From NCBI GenBank assembly GCA_002342785.1, contig DDQV01000171.1:1-33653 (forward strand): DNA of 33,653 nucleotides, given 5' to 3'. Below the pieces are notes generated by a model, which worked only from the letters and a program-made list of their open reading frames with translations, searched no databases and was not told the DNA's origin. Both the position numbers and the translations under genes were made by a program. The stretch comes from Fusobacteriaceae bacterium UBA2433. GTDB lineage: Bacteria > Fusobacteriota > Fusobacteriia > Fusobacteriales > Fusobacteriaceae. Below are positions 1 to 8,782 of the stretch, in pieces (the first letter of the stretch is position 1; each line of letters starts with the position of its first letter).

Positions 1-118
1 CGCGAAACATCAGTTAATTACAGGAAAATGCAAGATATATTTGTATAACATATATTAATATATATTATATAGTGATTAAAGTACAAAATATAAATTTAAA
101 TTAAAAGTGAGGTAAAGG
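1..118 (+). other. Leading stretch, possibly the tail of an upstream gene
   Basis: No complete gene is present. Two short open frames run in from the left edge, one ending at a TAA at 46-48 and one at a TAA at 56-58. Either could be the C-terminus of the preceding gene of the pilus/secretion cluster, but the fragment is too short to recognise. The rest is AT-rich spacer leading to the GAGGT ribosome binding site of the prepilin peptidase gene. Confidence 0.3.
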
Positions 119-844
119 ATGCAAGGATTGATTTTATTATTAGGATTTGTTATAGGAAGTTTTTTAAATGTTTGTATTTATAGAATACCCAAGGGAGAGA
201 GTATAGTATTCCCTTCTTCGCATTGTCCATTGTGTGGACATATTATCAGATGGTATGAAAATATACCAGTGTTTTCTTATATTTTTATTTTAAAAGGAAA
301 GTGTAGTGGTTGCAAAGAACATATTTCTATGCAATATCCTATTGTAGAATTTGTAACAGGAATTTTATTTTATATATTTTTTTTAAAATTCGGATTAGGA
401 ATATTAGGAATAAAATATTTGTTTTTTATTTGTTTCCTGGTTGTAGGTGTATGGGTTGATTTTAATTACTATTATATCCCAGATAGAATTAGCTTGTCTA
501 TATTTGTAATAGGAATTATAAGTTCTTTTTTTTCTATTGGTTTTGAAAGAAGTGTTATAGGAGCTGGAATTTTTGCATTATTTTATATAATTTTATATGG
601 CTTTGGAGAAAGTTTTGGTTATGAAATTATGGGATTTGGAGATGTAAAATTAGCTATGGGTATAGGAGCAATGGTAGGATATTTTAGTTTATATCAAGTA
701 TTTATGTTTTTAAATATTGCATTTATATTAGGAGCAATAATTGGTGTAGGATTGATTCTTTTAAAAAGAAAAACTAGGAAAGATATAATACCCTTTGGAC
801 CATATATAGCAATAGCAGGGCTAGTAATTGGATATTTTAGTTAA
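119..844 (+). CDS. pilD: Prepilin peptidase (type IV leader peptidase, A24 family)
   Basis: Inner-membrane aspartic protease that removes the short positively charged leader of prepilins and pseudopilins and normally N-methylates the new N-terminus. The 241-residue product has the N-terminal methylase-type region with two CXXC pairs (C36/C39 and C62/C65), typical of full-length bifunctional enzymes. The catalytic aspartates appear at about D114 (in the VDFNYYYIPD segment) and D175 (in GFGDVKLA). Several hydrophobic helices span the rest. A GAGGT ribosome binding site lies a few bases before the ATG. It opens a tightly packed cluster whose next three products carry exactly the substrate motif of this enzyme. 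Symbol pilD is used by analogy; gspO/pppA/comC are equivalents. Confidence 0.93.
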   Translation: MQGLILLLGFVIGSFLNVCIYRIPKGESIVFPSSHCPLCGHIIRWYENIPVFSYIFILKGKCSGCKEHISMQYPIVEFVTGILFYIFFLKFGLGILGIKYLFFICFLVVGVWVDFNYYYIPDRISLSIFVIGIISSFFSIGFERSVIGAGIFALFYIILYGFGESFGYEIMGFGDVKLAMGIGAMVGYFSLYQVFMFLNIAFILGAIIGVGLILLKRKTRKDIIPFGPYIAIAGLVIGYFS

Positions 845-867
845 GATTGACTGATGGAGGTGAAATG

Positions 868-1437
868 ATGAAAGAAAGAAAGAAAGGATATAGTTTAATA
901 GAAGCTTTAGTAGCCTTAGGAATATTGCTTTTAGGGATAGTACCAGTAGTTACAATAGCAACTCAGGCTATATTATTTCATCATAGAGCTTCTGAAGCTG
1001 AAGAAGCAGCAAGAATTAGCCAAACTATGATAGATTATATAAAATCTAGAGGATATAATGAATTAAATGTACTGCCAAAAACAGAATATAGATTGAAATT
1101 GATGTCTAATGGAGCGTTTACCATTGATACATCTTTAAATGATTTTGGAAAAGATATAGTTATCAAGGAAGAAGATAGAATTTCTAATGATTTGATTTTG
1201 TTAAACTCTAAAGGAATAAATCTTAATCGAGTTAGTTTTTATGTTGTAATGGATAAAGTAAAGGGTAATTTGATGGATTATAATGAAAATAATGATAGTT
1301 ATAGAGATCCTATTACAGGGACTACTACAAGCAGTGTATATAGTAAAGATCTTATCTATGGAAAAATTATTTTTGAATATGGAAAAAATAAGATGAAAAC
1401 AACGTTTATAATAACTCCTATTGAGAATTGGAAGTGA
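868..1437 (+). CDS. Pseudopilin-like protein (prepilin-type N-terminal motif, GspI/PilV-like)
   Basis: Minor pilin or pseudopilin. The N-terminus (MKERKKGYSLIEALVALGIL) has a short basic leader, the Gly before the cleavage point, an aromatic first residue, Glu at +5 and a long hydrophobic helix, which is the class III signal cut by prepilin peptidase. The body of about 160 residues is soluble and unremarkable. An upstream in-frame TTG at 847 could extend it, but GGAGG at 856-860 is best spaced for the ATG at 868 (an ATG at 865 is also possible). The stop overlaps the start region of the next pseudopilin gene. Size and order suggest a GspI/PilV-type minor subunit; the exact class is inference. 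Confidence 0.85.
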   Translation: MKERKKGYSLIEALVALGILLLGIVPVVTIATQAILFHHRASEAEEAARISQTMIDYIKSRGYNELNVLPKTEYRLKLMSNGAFTIDTSLNDFGKDIVIKEEDRISNDLILLNSKGINLNRVSFYVVMDKVKGNLMDYNENNDSYRDPITGTTTSSVYSKDLIYGKIIFEYGKNKMKTTFIITPIENWK

Positions 1438-1441
1438 TGAG

Positions 1442-2005
1442 ATGAAAAAAAGAGGATTTAGTTTACTAGAAATAATAGTTGTAACAGCTATAATGGGAAT
1501 AGTTATGCTTATATTTTCTCCTATGATAAATGCATTTATAGGAGCTCAAGATAGAATTTCTAATCAATCTAAAGTAGACAGTAGATTAAATGAAGTAGTA
1601 GAATTTATCAAAAGAGATGTAAGAAATGCTAGAAGTATCGGAGAATCAGATGATGAAGAACTAGAAGGGGAAGCAGTAAAAATATATAATGATGATATAG
1701 CTATTAGTAATGGGATAGGAAATAAAATAATTATTTATACTACAGATTCAGAAGGATATTTTAAATATATTCAATATATATTAGAGGGTGAAGAGTTAAA
1801 GTTAAGATCAAGTGATACTTTTGAAGGATTATCAGAAACGAGTAATAAATCAGTTATAATATTAAGTAATGTAGAAAAATGTGAATTTAAATATGAAGAT
1901 AAGATATTACTTTTTTATTTTAAAATAAATATACCTGAAAAATTAAAAGGAAAAGTAAGGAACGAAGTTAGAGATGTGGCAATTACAAGGATAAATTTAG
2001 AATGA
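1442..2005 (+). CDS. Pseudopilin-like protein (GspJ/PilW-like)
   Basis: Second minor pilin-type subunit, 187 residues. It begins MKKRGFSLLEIIVVTAIMGI: basic leader, Gly-Phe cleavage junction, Glu at +5 and a hydrophobic helix. The remainder is a charged soluble domain. A TTG at 1421 is in frame but would place extra residues before the leader; the ATG at 1442 gives the standard leader length, so I chose it. The start follows four bases after the preceding stop, indicating translational coupling. Position after a GspI-like gene and before a PilX/GspK-like gene suggests the GspJ/PilW role in the tip complex of a pseudopilus; this is inferred from order. Confidence 0.83.
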   Translation: MKKRGFSLLEIIVVTAIMGIVMLIFSPMINAFIGAQDRISNQSKVDSRLNEVVEFIKRDVRNARSIGESDDEELEGEAVKIYNDDIAISNGIGNKIIIYTTDSEGYFKYIQYILEGEELKLRSSDTFEGLSETSNKSVIILSNVEKCEFKYEDKILLFYFKINIPEKLKGKVRNEVRDVAITRINLE

Positions 2006-2041
2006 TTTAATATTATTTTCAGATTATAAGGAGGGGAAATT

Positions 2042-2908
2042 ATGCAAAAAAAAGGTTCAGCTTTGATTTTGTCTATATTGATGCTATCATTTTTTATGAC
2101 AATAACCCTGACCATGTATTATATAGCGAGAAATAGAAATAAAAGATCTTTATATAAGATACAAGGAGTGAGAATAGGTAGTGGGTTAGATAGTGGATCT
2201 GCAATAGCTCACTATGAACTTTATTTAGCGGATAAATATGTGAGTCAGGGTTATCTTTATGAACAAGAAGATTATAGTGGAGATAATGAAAATTATGAAG
2301 ATTATAAAGATTATCCTATTCCTACAATTACAGATACAGTAAGATATACAACAGAAATAACTAAAGATGGAGTTATAAAATTAGCTCCTAAAGGCGGAGA
2401 ACATTATACAGGAATAGTTTTAAATAATTATAATGAATATTTTGGAACATTTTGGGATGCAACAACAGGAAAATCTATTCAAGTAAGTAGTGGATCGACT
2501 ATAACGGATGACGAAATATTGAAACAACCTTGGATAGCAGAAGATAAAGTTATAAAGAATAAAATAGTGAGTCGTGCTTGGTTAAATAATGATGGAGAAA
2601 AAATAATTAGATTATGGACAACAGAAGGTGCAATAAGTATTGGAGGATACAGAATTACTGATATAAGTGGACTAGATAAAGAAGGAAATGCCTTGGTTAT
2701 ACCAATAGATGGAACAATGTTAAAGCCTACAGTATCTACTATAATAGACTTAACTTACAAGAAAATAGTATCTATCTCTTCTTCTACAATAGGGATGGAA
2801 AATTATAAAATAACTTATGTAGAAGAAGTAAAGGTGACACCTAGTGGAAGTAGTATAATAATTGATAGTGATGAGTTGAAAAGTATGACAGTAGAAAAAT
2901 TAAAATAA
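2042..2908 (+). CDS. PilX/GspK-like minor pilin protein
   Basis: The 288-residue product starts MQKKGSALILSILMLSFFMT, a basic leader then a hydrophobic helix. The leader ends in Gly followed by Ser, and the Glu at +5 is replaced by a hydrophobic residue, as is usual for PilX/GspK-type tip subunits. It is the longest of the three pilin-like proteins, as GspK usually is. The rest is an extracytoplasmic soluble domain with no motif I can name. A strong AAGGAGGGG ribosome binding site precedes the ATG. It lies between two pseudopilin genes and pilM. The family assignment is moderate; that it is part of the pilus/secretion machine is well supported by context. Confidence 0.72.
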   Translation: MQKKGSALILSILMLSFFMTITLTMYYIARNRNKRSLYKIQGVRIGSGLDSGSAIAHYELYLADKYVSQGYLYEQEDYSGDNENYEDYKDYPIPTITDTVRYTTEITKDGVIKLAPKGGEHYTGIVLNNYNEYFGTFWDATTGKSIQVSSGSTITDDEILKQPWIAEDKVIKNKIVSRAWLNNDGEKIIRLWTTEGAISIGGYRITDISGLDKEGNALVIPIDGTMLKPTVSTIIDLTYKKIVSISSSTIGMENYKITYVEEVKVTPSGSSIIIDSDELKSMTVEKLK

Positions 2909-2919
2909 AGGAGGGATTT

Positions 2920-3963
2920 ATGTTTAAGTTTAAAGTTGATGGAGCTTTAGATATAGGTAGTACTGGAATAAAATTAGTACTTTATAAAAATAAAAAAATA
3001 GATAAAATTGAGATTGTTAATTATTCAAACATAACTGAAGAAAAAATAATAGCTCTAGAAGAATCTTTAGAGATACTAGGAAAAAAAATAAATTTAAAAG
3101 GAAAGAATTTAATAGTAACTATAACAGCTTCTAAATTTCATGTGAAAACATTGGAATATAATAATGAAGATGAAGAGGTGAATTTAGAAACTAAAATAGA
3201 AGAAGATCTTGAAGATATAATTTTAGGTTATACAAAAGATGAATTTATTACCCAAATAGAGCCCGTTTATGAAAATGATTTAAATAAAAAATTGTTAGTA
3301 GTAACTATTCCTATAGAGGAAATTGAAATGATTTTAGGAATTCTAAATCATTTTAAAATAAGAGTTTTAAAAATAATTCCAGATTTTATTGCTCTAAATA
3401 GTTTAATAGACTTATTGGATCAAAAATCAGGAAAAGAAACAGTTGAAAATATAATGATTGTTGATATAGGAGGCGAAACTAGTAAAATATTTATGAGTAC
3501 GTTGGGAGTTTTAAATATGCTTAGGATAGTAGGCATAGGTGGAAATGACTTTACTGAAATAATAAGAGAACATGAAATGTTAGACTATGAAGGTGCTGAA
3601 CTAGAAAAACAAAATTTAGAATTAGGTAATGATGAGAATAGAATATATAAAACACAGAGTGAGGAATCAATGTTTCAAGATTTGACATCAGTAGTCAATG
3701 AATTGACTACTCAAATAGAAGATTCTTTAGAATATTTTAATTCTAACTTAGGCGAAGGGGAAATAAGTAAAATTATTTTAACTGGAGGTGGAGCTCTTAT
3801 TAAGGGGTTTAAAACTTATTTTGATGATTCATTTGATATACCTTGTGAAGAGATAAATTTAGATTCATTAAATTTAGAATATAAAAATATGGAGGACAAG
3901 GAATTATTATCAAATTTTAGAATGATGACCCTTGTAGGAGCCTTAATAAAAGAGGTGGTATAA
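2920..3963 (+). CDS. pilM: PilM-like actin-fold ATPase of the pilus inner-membrane platform
   Basis: Cytoplasmic actin/FtsA-like protein that binds the N-terminal tail of PilN and links the assembly platform to the motor. The 347-residue sequence has the phosphate-binding loop near the N-terminus (DIGSTGIKLVL, residues 11-21), a second one around residue 180 (VDIGGETSKIF) and a glycine-rich adenosine loop (ILTGGGALIKG). These fit the ASKHA fold, and the length matches PilM (about 350). Followed directly by a PilN-like gene with no spacer (stop at 3961-3963, ATG at 3964). An AAGGAGGG site precedes the start. The equivalent part of type II systems is the cytoplasmic domain of GspL. Confidence 0.88.
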   Translation: MFKFKVDGALDIGSTGIKLVLYKNKKIDKIEIVNYSNITEEKIIALEESLEILGKKINLKGKNLIVTITASKFHVKTLEYNNEDEEVNLETKIEEDLEDIILGYTKDEFITQIEPVYENDLNKKLLVVTIPIEEIEMILGILNHFKIRVLKIIPDFIALNSLIDLLDQKSGKETVENIMIVDIGGETSKIFMSTLGVLNMLRIVGIGGNDFTEIIREHEMLDYEGAELEKQNLELGNDENRIYKTQSEESMFQDLTSVVNELTTQIEDSLEYFNSNLGEGEISKIILTGGGALIKGFKTYFDDSFDIPCEEINLDSLNLEYKNMEDKELLSNFRMMTLVGALIKEVV

Positions 3964-4521
3964 ATGAATCAAATCAATTTTTTAACAAAAGAATATAAAG
4001 ATAAATTAGAAAGAGAAGAACAGATTAGAAAATCTTTTGGGATTTTTATAATTGTATTTTTAGTTCTTTATTTAGTATCTTTTGGTATTGGAAGGATAGA
4101 AAATTCTGTTCAAAAAAAAATTAATATAGAAAATATGGCAATAGTTGAAAATAATAAAAGAATAAAACAATTGACTTTGGATTCTAAAAAAGAAACTAAT
4201 CTAGGTGTAAGAATAGAAATTATAGAGGATATTTTTTCACAAAAGAACTTAAGGGTATCAGAGATATTTCGATCACTAGAAGAAAATATTCCTGAAAATG
4301 TGTGGATTCAAAGTTTAGTTTATGAAGAGAAAGAAGTAAGAATAAAAGGGTTTTCTTTTAAAAATAATGAATCTAAAAGTTCAGAGGAAAATGCTTACTA
4401 TTTCGAAGAAAAGATGTTAGATAGTAAAATATATAAAAGTGTTACTCTAAATTATTTGAAAAAATCAAGTAAATATGGAGAAAAGATAAGTGAATTTGAA
4501 TATGTATTAGTATTGAAATAA
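3964..4521 (+). CDS. pilN: PilN-like pilus assembly protein
   Basis: Bitopic inner-membrane protein of 185 residues. It begins MNQINFL, the short conserved cytoplasmic tail that binds PilM, then has one transmembrane helix at about residues 25-44, a coiled-coil-like charged stretch, and a periplasmic ferredoxin-like domain (the IPENVWIQSL segment is typical of PilN/GspL-type domains). It abuts pilM and is followed by a PilO-like gene, the usual M-N-O order. GAGGTGG before the ATG lies inside the end of pilM, so translation is probably coupled. Sequence similarity in this family is low; the call rests on topology, the N-terminal tail and order. Confidence 0.8.
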   Translation: MNQINFLTKEYKDKLEREEQIRKSFGIFIIVFLVLYLVSFGIGRIENSVQKKINIENMAIVENNKRIKQLTLDSKKETNLGVRIEIIEDIFSQKNLRVSEIFRSLEENIPENVWIQSLVYEEKEVRIKGFSFKNNESKSSEENAYYFEEKMLDSKIYKSVTLNYLKKSSKYGEKISEFEYVLVLK

Positions 4522-4550
4522 TACTTTTATATAATTAGGGGTTGAGCACT

Positions 4551-5189
4551 ATGAATCTATTTGGGAAAGAAATAAATATTGATATAGATAAGAAACAGGC
4601 AAAATTATTAATAAATATAGGAACTGTTTTAGGGATAGTTATTCTTATTTTTTTCTTGGTAATATCACCTATAGGAAGAATATTTGATAAAAAAACAGAG
4701 TTATTAAAGGTTGAAAAAGAAAAAATGTCGACTGAACAAAATCTAAAATTATTTGAAAAAAGATATGAGCGAATAAAATTAGAAAGGGAAAATCAAAAAA
4801 ATAGATTAGAAAAATTGCTAGAAGAATTTAGGCAACATAGCTTTAAGGATGAAGCTAGATTGAAACAAATGATACAAGATATATTAGACCATTTAAATAT
4901 AGAATTAATAGAGGTTGGAAAAACAGAAACTATGGAAATTGAAGGTAATAAGGAATATAAAAAAAGATTGTTACCTTATAAAATAAAAGGAAATGGAAGG
5001 GATATAGCCTTATTTTTTTATTTTTTAGAAAATTCTAAAGCTCTGCTGACATTAAAAAAGAGTCGGTTAGAAGTGGCAGTGGCAAACTTTAGTAAAGGAG
5101 ATGAAAAAACTGGTCTGATAGAAGTTAAATTTAAGTTAGGATATTATAATATTACCACTGAAAATATAGGAGGTAATGATGAAAACTAA
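4551..5189 (+). CDS. pilO: PilO-like pilus assembly protein
   Basis: Bitopic membrane protein, 212 residues. It has a short cytoplasmic N-terminus, one transmembrane helix (about residues 20-42), a long charged coiled coil (about 50-100), then a periplasmic domain of the PilO/GspM ferredoxin-like type. It would form heterodimers with the PilN-like protein. A TTG at 4542 is in frame, but AGGGGT at 4537-4542 is correctly spaced for the ATG at 4551, which I take as the start. Its end overlaps the start of the following lipoprotein gene by 11 bases. The call depends on topology and gene order more than on motifs. Confidence 0.78.
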   Translation: MNLFGKEINIDIDKKQAKLLINIGTVLGIVILIFFLVISPIGRIFDKKTELLKVEKEKMSTEQNLKLFEKRYERIKLERENQKNRLEKLLEEFRQHSFKDEARLKQMIQDILDHLNIELIEVGKTETMEIEGNKEYKKRLLPYKIKGNGRDIALFFYFLENSKALLTLKKSRLEVAVANFSKGDEKTGLIEVKFKLGYYNITTENIGGNDEN

Positions 5190-5694
5190 AATATTATTTA
5201 TATTATTGATAGGATTATTATTTATCTCTTGTGGAAAAAAAGAAGAAGTAAAAGAGATAAAAATACCTGTAAAAAAAGAAGTGGTAGAAGTAAAAAATAT
5301 AGTTACACCTCCTGCAATAGAAATTATAGAAGAAGTTAATCCATTATCTAAATATATCTCTGATAAAGTCTACAATGAGGGAGTAAAAATTTTTTATGGA
5401 GATAAAAGTAGTATGTTTGAAGAAGATTTGGATGTTTTTTCTGGAAATCAAGAGGACTATAAAACATATATTGAGGCAAAATTTAAATTAACAATGTTAA
5501 TAACACAAAATGGAATAAATTCTGCAATAGTTTATTATTTAGAAAATGGTTCTAAAAAGAGAGCTATGGTAGAAGGATTTAAAACAATTGAAATAGAAAA
5601 AAAAGGATATGATATTAAAGTTTTCAAAGATAGGGTAGAAATAAAAGAGGGAAAAACTGGTAAAATAGTTCCTCTATATCTAAGGGAAAGGTGA
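5179..5694 (+). CDS. Lipoprotein in the PilP position
   Basis: Predicted lipoprotein of 171 residues. The N-terminus (MKTKILFILLIGLLFISCGK) is a lipoprotein signal with lipobox FISC, so Cys would be acylated and the protein anchored in a membrane. A lysine/glutamate/valine-rich linker follows, then a small mixed domain. Lying between PilO-like and secretin genes it occupies the place of PilP, the lipoprotein that joins the PilN/PilO complex to the secretin; I see no diagnostic PilP motif, so the role is inferred. Two adjacent ATGs occur (5176, 5179); AGGAGG at 5168-5173 fits the second better. The start overlaps the end of the pilO-like gene. Confidence 0.75.
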   Translation: MKTKILFILLIGLLFISCGKKEEVKEIKIPVKKEVVEVKNIVTPPAIEIIEEVNPLSKYISDKVYNEGVKIFYGDKSSMFEEDLDVFSGNQEDYKTYIEAKFKLTMLITQNGINSAIVYYLENGSKKRAMVEGFKTIEIEKKGYDIKVFKDRVEIKEGKTGKIVPLYLRER

Positions 5695-5698
5695 TGAG

Positions 5699-7405
5699 AT
5701 GAGAAAGTACATTTTTATTTTGCTTATAATTTTTACTGTAGGATCTACAACATTTGGAGCCCCTACAAAAAAGTTATCTCAATTAAAATTTGAGGAAGAT
5801 ACTGATTTTAACGGAACAAGATTATCTGATGCTTTGGCATTAATGTCAAAGGTAACTAAAGTAACTATAGTAGCTGATTCAGAAGTTAAAGATGTAATTA
5901 TAGATTTGTATATAAATAAAGGACAATCTTTAAGAGAAGTATTGGATATTATAGAGGTAACCAATAATTTAGAAGAAATATATATAGATAAAATAGTTAT
6001 GTTAACTAAAACAGGTAAAGGTTCTACGACTTTAATAGGGAAAATAGTAGGAGAGAGCGATCAAGGTTTAGCTGATACAAGGGTAACTTTAGTTGATAGT
6101 GAATATAAAACTATAAAAACAGAGGCAGGAGGAATATTTATTTATGACAATATCAGACCTGGTATTTATATAATAAAATTAGAAAAAGATGGGTACGCTA
6201 CATCTAGTGAAGTAGTTGATATTAAGCAAAATAAAACAACAAATATAAATATAATTTTGGATAAAAAAAATAAAGAGGGATTAGTGGTAGTAAAAGAAGA
6301 AGAAGGACTCAGAGAAAAAAACTTAGGAAGTAGTAAAAATAATGAAGGAACAGAAATTGTTACAGAAAGAATAGAACTAAAACATGCATATGCTGAAGAT
6401 ATAAAGGGAATGATTGAATCTATTTCAGGAGGAAACCTCAAAGTAAGTGCATTTTCAAAATTACATATGTTAGTATTAAAAGGCGACAAAACTGATATAG
6501 GTATAGCTAAAAAATTAATAGAAGATATGGATCGTCCTGTAAAACAAGTAAGGATAACAGCACAGGTGTTAGATACAACTGATAATTTATTTGAAGATTT
6601 AGGATTTGATTGGTTATTTTCTAATACAGATAGTAGTATAAGTAGTAATTCTGTAGATACGGATGGAGTAAGTACAGAAGGTACAACTTCAAGTTTTTCT
6701 AGCAGTACAGGAGCTGGTGTTTTAAGCTTCTTAGATTTATTTAATGATGCAGATAATTTAATAAATCTTTCAATAAATATTTTACAACAAACAGAAGAAC
6801 TCAATGTTTCTTCAGTGCCATCGGTTGTTGTTGTAAACGGAGAAGAGGCTGAATTTAATGTTACAGAAGAAGTAATTGTAGGAACAGAAACAGATACAGA
6901 TGATGATGGAAATGAAACAGAAACACCAATTTGGGAAGAAGCCGGAACACTTTTTAGTGTAACACCTACTATAAGAGAAGGTGGAGATGATCCTGATACA
7001 ATAATACTTGAAATTTCATCTGAAGTAAGTGATTTTAAATTAACTTCCGGATATGATGGAGACTCAGGAGCAAAACTTGCAAGTACCATAACAACAAAAG
7101 TACAAGTTCAAGATGGAGAAGTACTTTTTATCGGTGGATTAAAGAAGACAACAGTAAAAGAAACTATATATAAAGTGCCTATTTTAGGTGATATTCCTGT
7201 ATTACAAACTCTCTTTAGAAGTACATCAACTACAAATGATGTTAGACAAATATATATTCAGATAACTGCTGAAATAGTTGACCAAGAAAATAGTAATAAA
7301 GAAATAGACTTAAATTCATTTAGAAAAAATCCAGCGACTACAGGAAAATTAAAAAGGATCTATCCTGATTTTGAAAAACCGGAAGAAGAAGGAATAAGTC
7401 TTTAA
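5699..7405 (+). CDS. Secretin (PilQ/GspD-like) with an inserted carboxypeptidase-regulatory-like domain
   Basis: Outer-membrane channel of the pilus/type II-like system, 568 residues. Order of parts: Sec signal peptide (1 to about 20, ending TFGA); an STN/N0-like domain (about 33-105); a beta-sandwich resembling carboxypeptidase-regulatory/PEGA domains (about 110-190, with the pattern GxxLADTRVTLVDS and GYATSSEVVDI); an N1-type ring domain (about 219-281); then the secretin core (about 360-530), ending with the diagnostic GGLKKTTVKETIYKVPILGD and FRSTSTTNDVRQIYIQIT segments. An acidic Asp/Glu/Thr-rich insertion lies in the core around residues 395-410. The ATG is four bases after the previous stop, with AAAGGTGATGAG as ribosome binding site. 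It is the last gene of the operon, followed by a terminator. Confidence 0.9.
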   Translation: MRKYIFILLIIFTVGSTTFGAPTKKLSQLKFEEDTDFNGTRLSDALALMSKVTKVTIVADSEVKDVIIDLYINKGQSLREVLDIIEVTNNLEEIYIDKIVMLTKTGKGSTTLIGKIVGESDQGLADTRVTLVDSEYKTIKTEAGGIFIYDNIRPGIYIIKLEKDGYATSSEVVDIKQNKTTNINIILDKKNKEGLVVVKEEEGLREKNLGSSKNNEGTEIVTERIELKHAYAEDIKGMIESISGGNLKVSAFSKLHMLVLKGDKTDIGIAKKLIEDMDRPVKQVRITAQVLDTTDNLFEDLGFDWLFSNTDSSISSNSVDTDGVSTEGTTSSFSSSTGAGVLSFLDLFNDADNLINLSINILQQTEELNVSSVPSVVVVNGEEAEFNVTEEVIVGTETDTDDDGNETETPIWEEAGTLFSVTPTIREGGDDPDTIILEISSEVSDFKLTSGYDGDSGAKLASTITTKVQVQDGEVLFIGGLKKTTVKETIYKVPILGDIPVLQTLFRSTSTTNDVRQIYIQITAEIVDQENSNKEIDLNSFRKNPATTGKLKRIYPDFEKPEEEGISL

Positions 7406-7427
7406 AACAATATCAATTATTTTAAAT

Positions 7428-7532
7428 AAAAATAAAAAAACACCTTTCATAATTTTATGAAAGGCTTTTTTATTTTTTTAAAAGATTAATAATTTTCTCT
7501 TGGTTTATACCTCTGCATTCGAAATATGTCAA
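7428..7532 (-). ncRNA. Candidate short transcript: promoter plus terminator with no gene between
   Basis: On the minus strand TTGACA (7532-7527) and TATAAA (7509-7504) are separated by exactly 17 bases, an almost perfect sigma-70 promoter. The bidirectional terminator (7464-7443, U-run to about 7428) lies only about 35 bases past the expected start near 7497. The transcript would be about 70 nt and holds no convincing reading frame. It may be a small RNA, or the promoter may be a chance match in AT-rich DNA; no conserved RNA family is recognised. Confidence 0.3.
7443..7475 (+). terminator. Bidirectional terminator after the secretin gene
   Basis: An 8-bp stem (7443-7450 with 7457-7464) and a 6-base loop are followed by a T-rich tract. 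The preceding A-rich stretch makes it work on the minus strand too, so it can serve both the secretin gene and anything transcribed leftward from the asnA side. Confidence 0.85.
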
Positions 7533-7670
7533 ATAAGAAGGACGTAAAAATACTGTTATTATTGAAGTATAGAGCTGACTTTTAAAAAGTTGTCACAGTG
7601 GGATAAAAAATATTTAAAAGGGAAATTTTATCCTATTATGAGCTTTTTTAGAGTATAAATAGAGGTAGAA

Positions 7671-8666
7671 TCACAATAATTCTATTCCTTTTTTTGTACA
7701 ATCTTCAATCATATAAGCAGGCCATGAAGATGATTGAACTTCTCCAATGTGAGCTTTCTCTAAGAAATACATACAAATTCTAGATTGACCTATTCCTCCA
7801 CCAACAGTAAAAGGTAGTTTTCCTTCAAGAAGAGATTTATGGAAATCAAGATCTTTTTTCCACATAGTATCTGTTTTTTCAAGTTGATCTAAGAGAGCTT
7901 TTTTATCTACTCTAATTCCCATAGAAGACAATTCTAAAGATTTATTTAAAATAGAATTCCAAAATAATATATCGCCATTTAATGACCAATCATCATAATC
8001 TGGAGCACGACCGTCATGACGTTCACCAGAAGGAAGTTTATCTCCTATTCCAATAATAAATACAGCACCATATTTTTTAGTTATAGCATGTTCTCTTTCT
8101 TTAGGAGTAAGATCAGGATATGTTTTTTCTAATTCAATAGCTGTTACATAGTGTATTTTTTCAGGTAAAGTGTTAGTAAGTACTGGATATTCTCTCTTTA
8201 TGTAGCTTTCAGTTTTTTTGAATGCTTTATAAATTCTATCAACTATGTCCTTAAGTTTTGTGATATTTCTTTCCTCTTCTAAAATTATTTTCTCCCAATC
8301 CCATTGATCAACATATAAAGAATGAATTTCAGAAAGATCTTCATGTTTTCTAATTGCATTCATATCAGCATATAAACCTGTATGAGGTTGAAAACCATAT
8401 CTGTATAAAGCCATTCTTTTCCATTTAGCTAACGAATGAACAATTTCTAATCGATCTTCATATTCAGTAGAAAAAGAAACTGCTTTTTCAATTCCGTTTA
8501 GATCATCGTTTAATCCTGATGTACCTCTGAGAAATAAAGGAGCTGAAACCCTTGTTAAGTTAAGTTCGTAAGATAAAGAATCTTGAAAATAATCTTTTAG
8601 TTTTTTTATTGCAATTTCTGTTTCTAGTAGTGATAATTTACTTTTATACTTTTCTGTTGTTTTCAT
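7671..8666 (-). CDS. asnA: Aspartate-ammonia ligase (asparagine synthetase A)
   Basis: Cytosolic enzyme making L-asparagine from L-aspartate, ammonia and ATP; related to class II aminoacyl-tRNA synthetases. The 331-residue product is full length for AsnA (about 330). The N-terminus reads like the family (KLSLLETEIAIKKLKDYF, then LTRVSAPLFLRGTSGLNDDL), and the class II motif 3 is near the C-terminus (GGGIGQSR at residues 289-296, then SSSWP). AGGAGG lies eight bases before the ATG. It stands alone on the minus strand behind its own promoter, and between promoter and gene is a leader peptide with five Asn codons plus an attenuator terminator, so expression should rise when charged Asn-tRNA is scarce. 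Function is certain from sequence; regulation is inferred. Confidence 0.97.
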   Translation of the reverse strand: MKTTEKYKSKLSLLETEIAIKKLKDYFQDSLSYELNLTRVSAPLFLRGTSGLNDDLNGIEKAVSFSTEYEDRLEIVHSLAKWKRMALYRYGFQPHTGLYADMNAIRKHEDLSEIHSLYVDQWDWEKIILEEERNITKLKDIVDRIYKAFKKTESYIKREYPVLTNTLPEKIHYVTAIELEKTYPDLTPKEREHAITKKYGAVFIIGIGDKLPSGERHDGRAPDYDDWSLNGDILFWNSILNKSLELSSMGIRVDKKALLDQLEKTDTMWKKDLDFHKSLLEGKLPFTVGGGIGQSRICMYFLEKAHIGEVQSSSWPAYMIEDCTKKGIELL

Positions 8667-8714
8667 GTTAGTCCTCCTGAGTTTATTTATTTAAGATTAT
8701 TAAAGTGGAAATAT

Positions 8715-8759
8715 AAAAAAATTAAAAAAACCATCAAGGCAATTTTGCCTTGATGGTTT
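8715..8759 (-). terminator. Attenuator terminator upstream of asnA
   Basis: A perfect 15-bp inverted repeat (8759-8745 and 8742-8728, 2-base spacer) is followed on the minus strand by a run of T interrupted only by two A's. It lies between the asnA promoter and the asnA ribosome binding site, so transcription must read through it for asnA to be expressed. Confidence 0.93.
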
Positions 8760-8782
8760 CCTTTATAGTTTCATAGAGGGAT

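Noticed and set aside
6166..7089. Long open frame on the minus strand inside the secretin gene
   Set aside because: It is the antisense shadow of a Glu/Thr/Asp-rich coding sequence, Ser/Val-rich with no ribosome site or motif.
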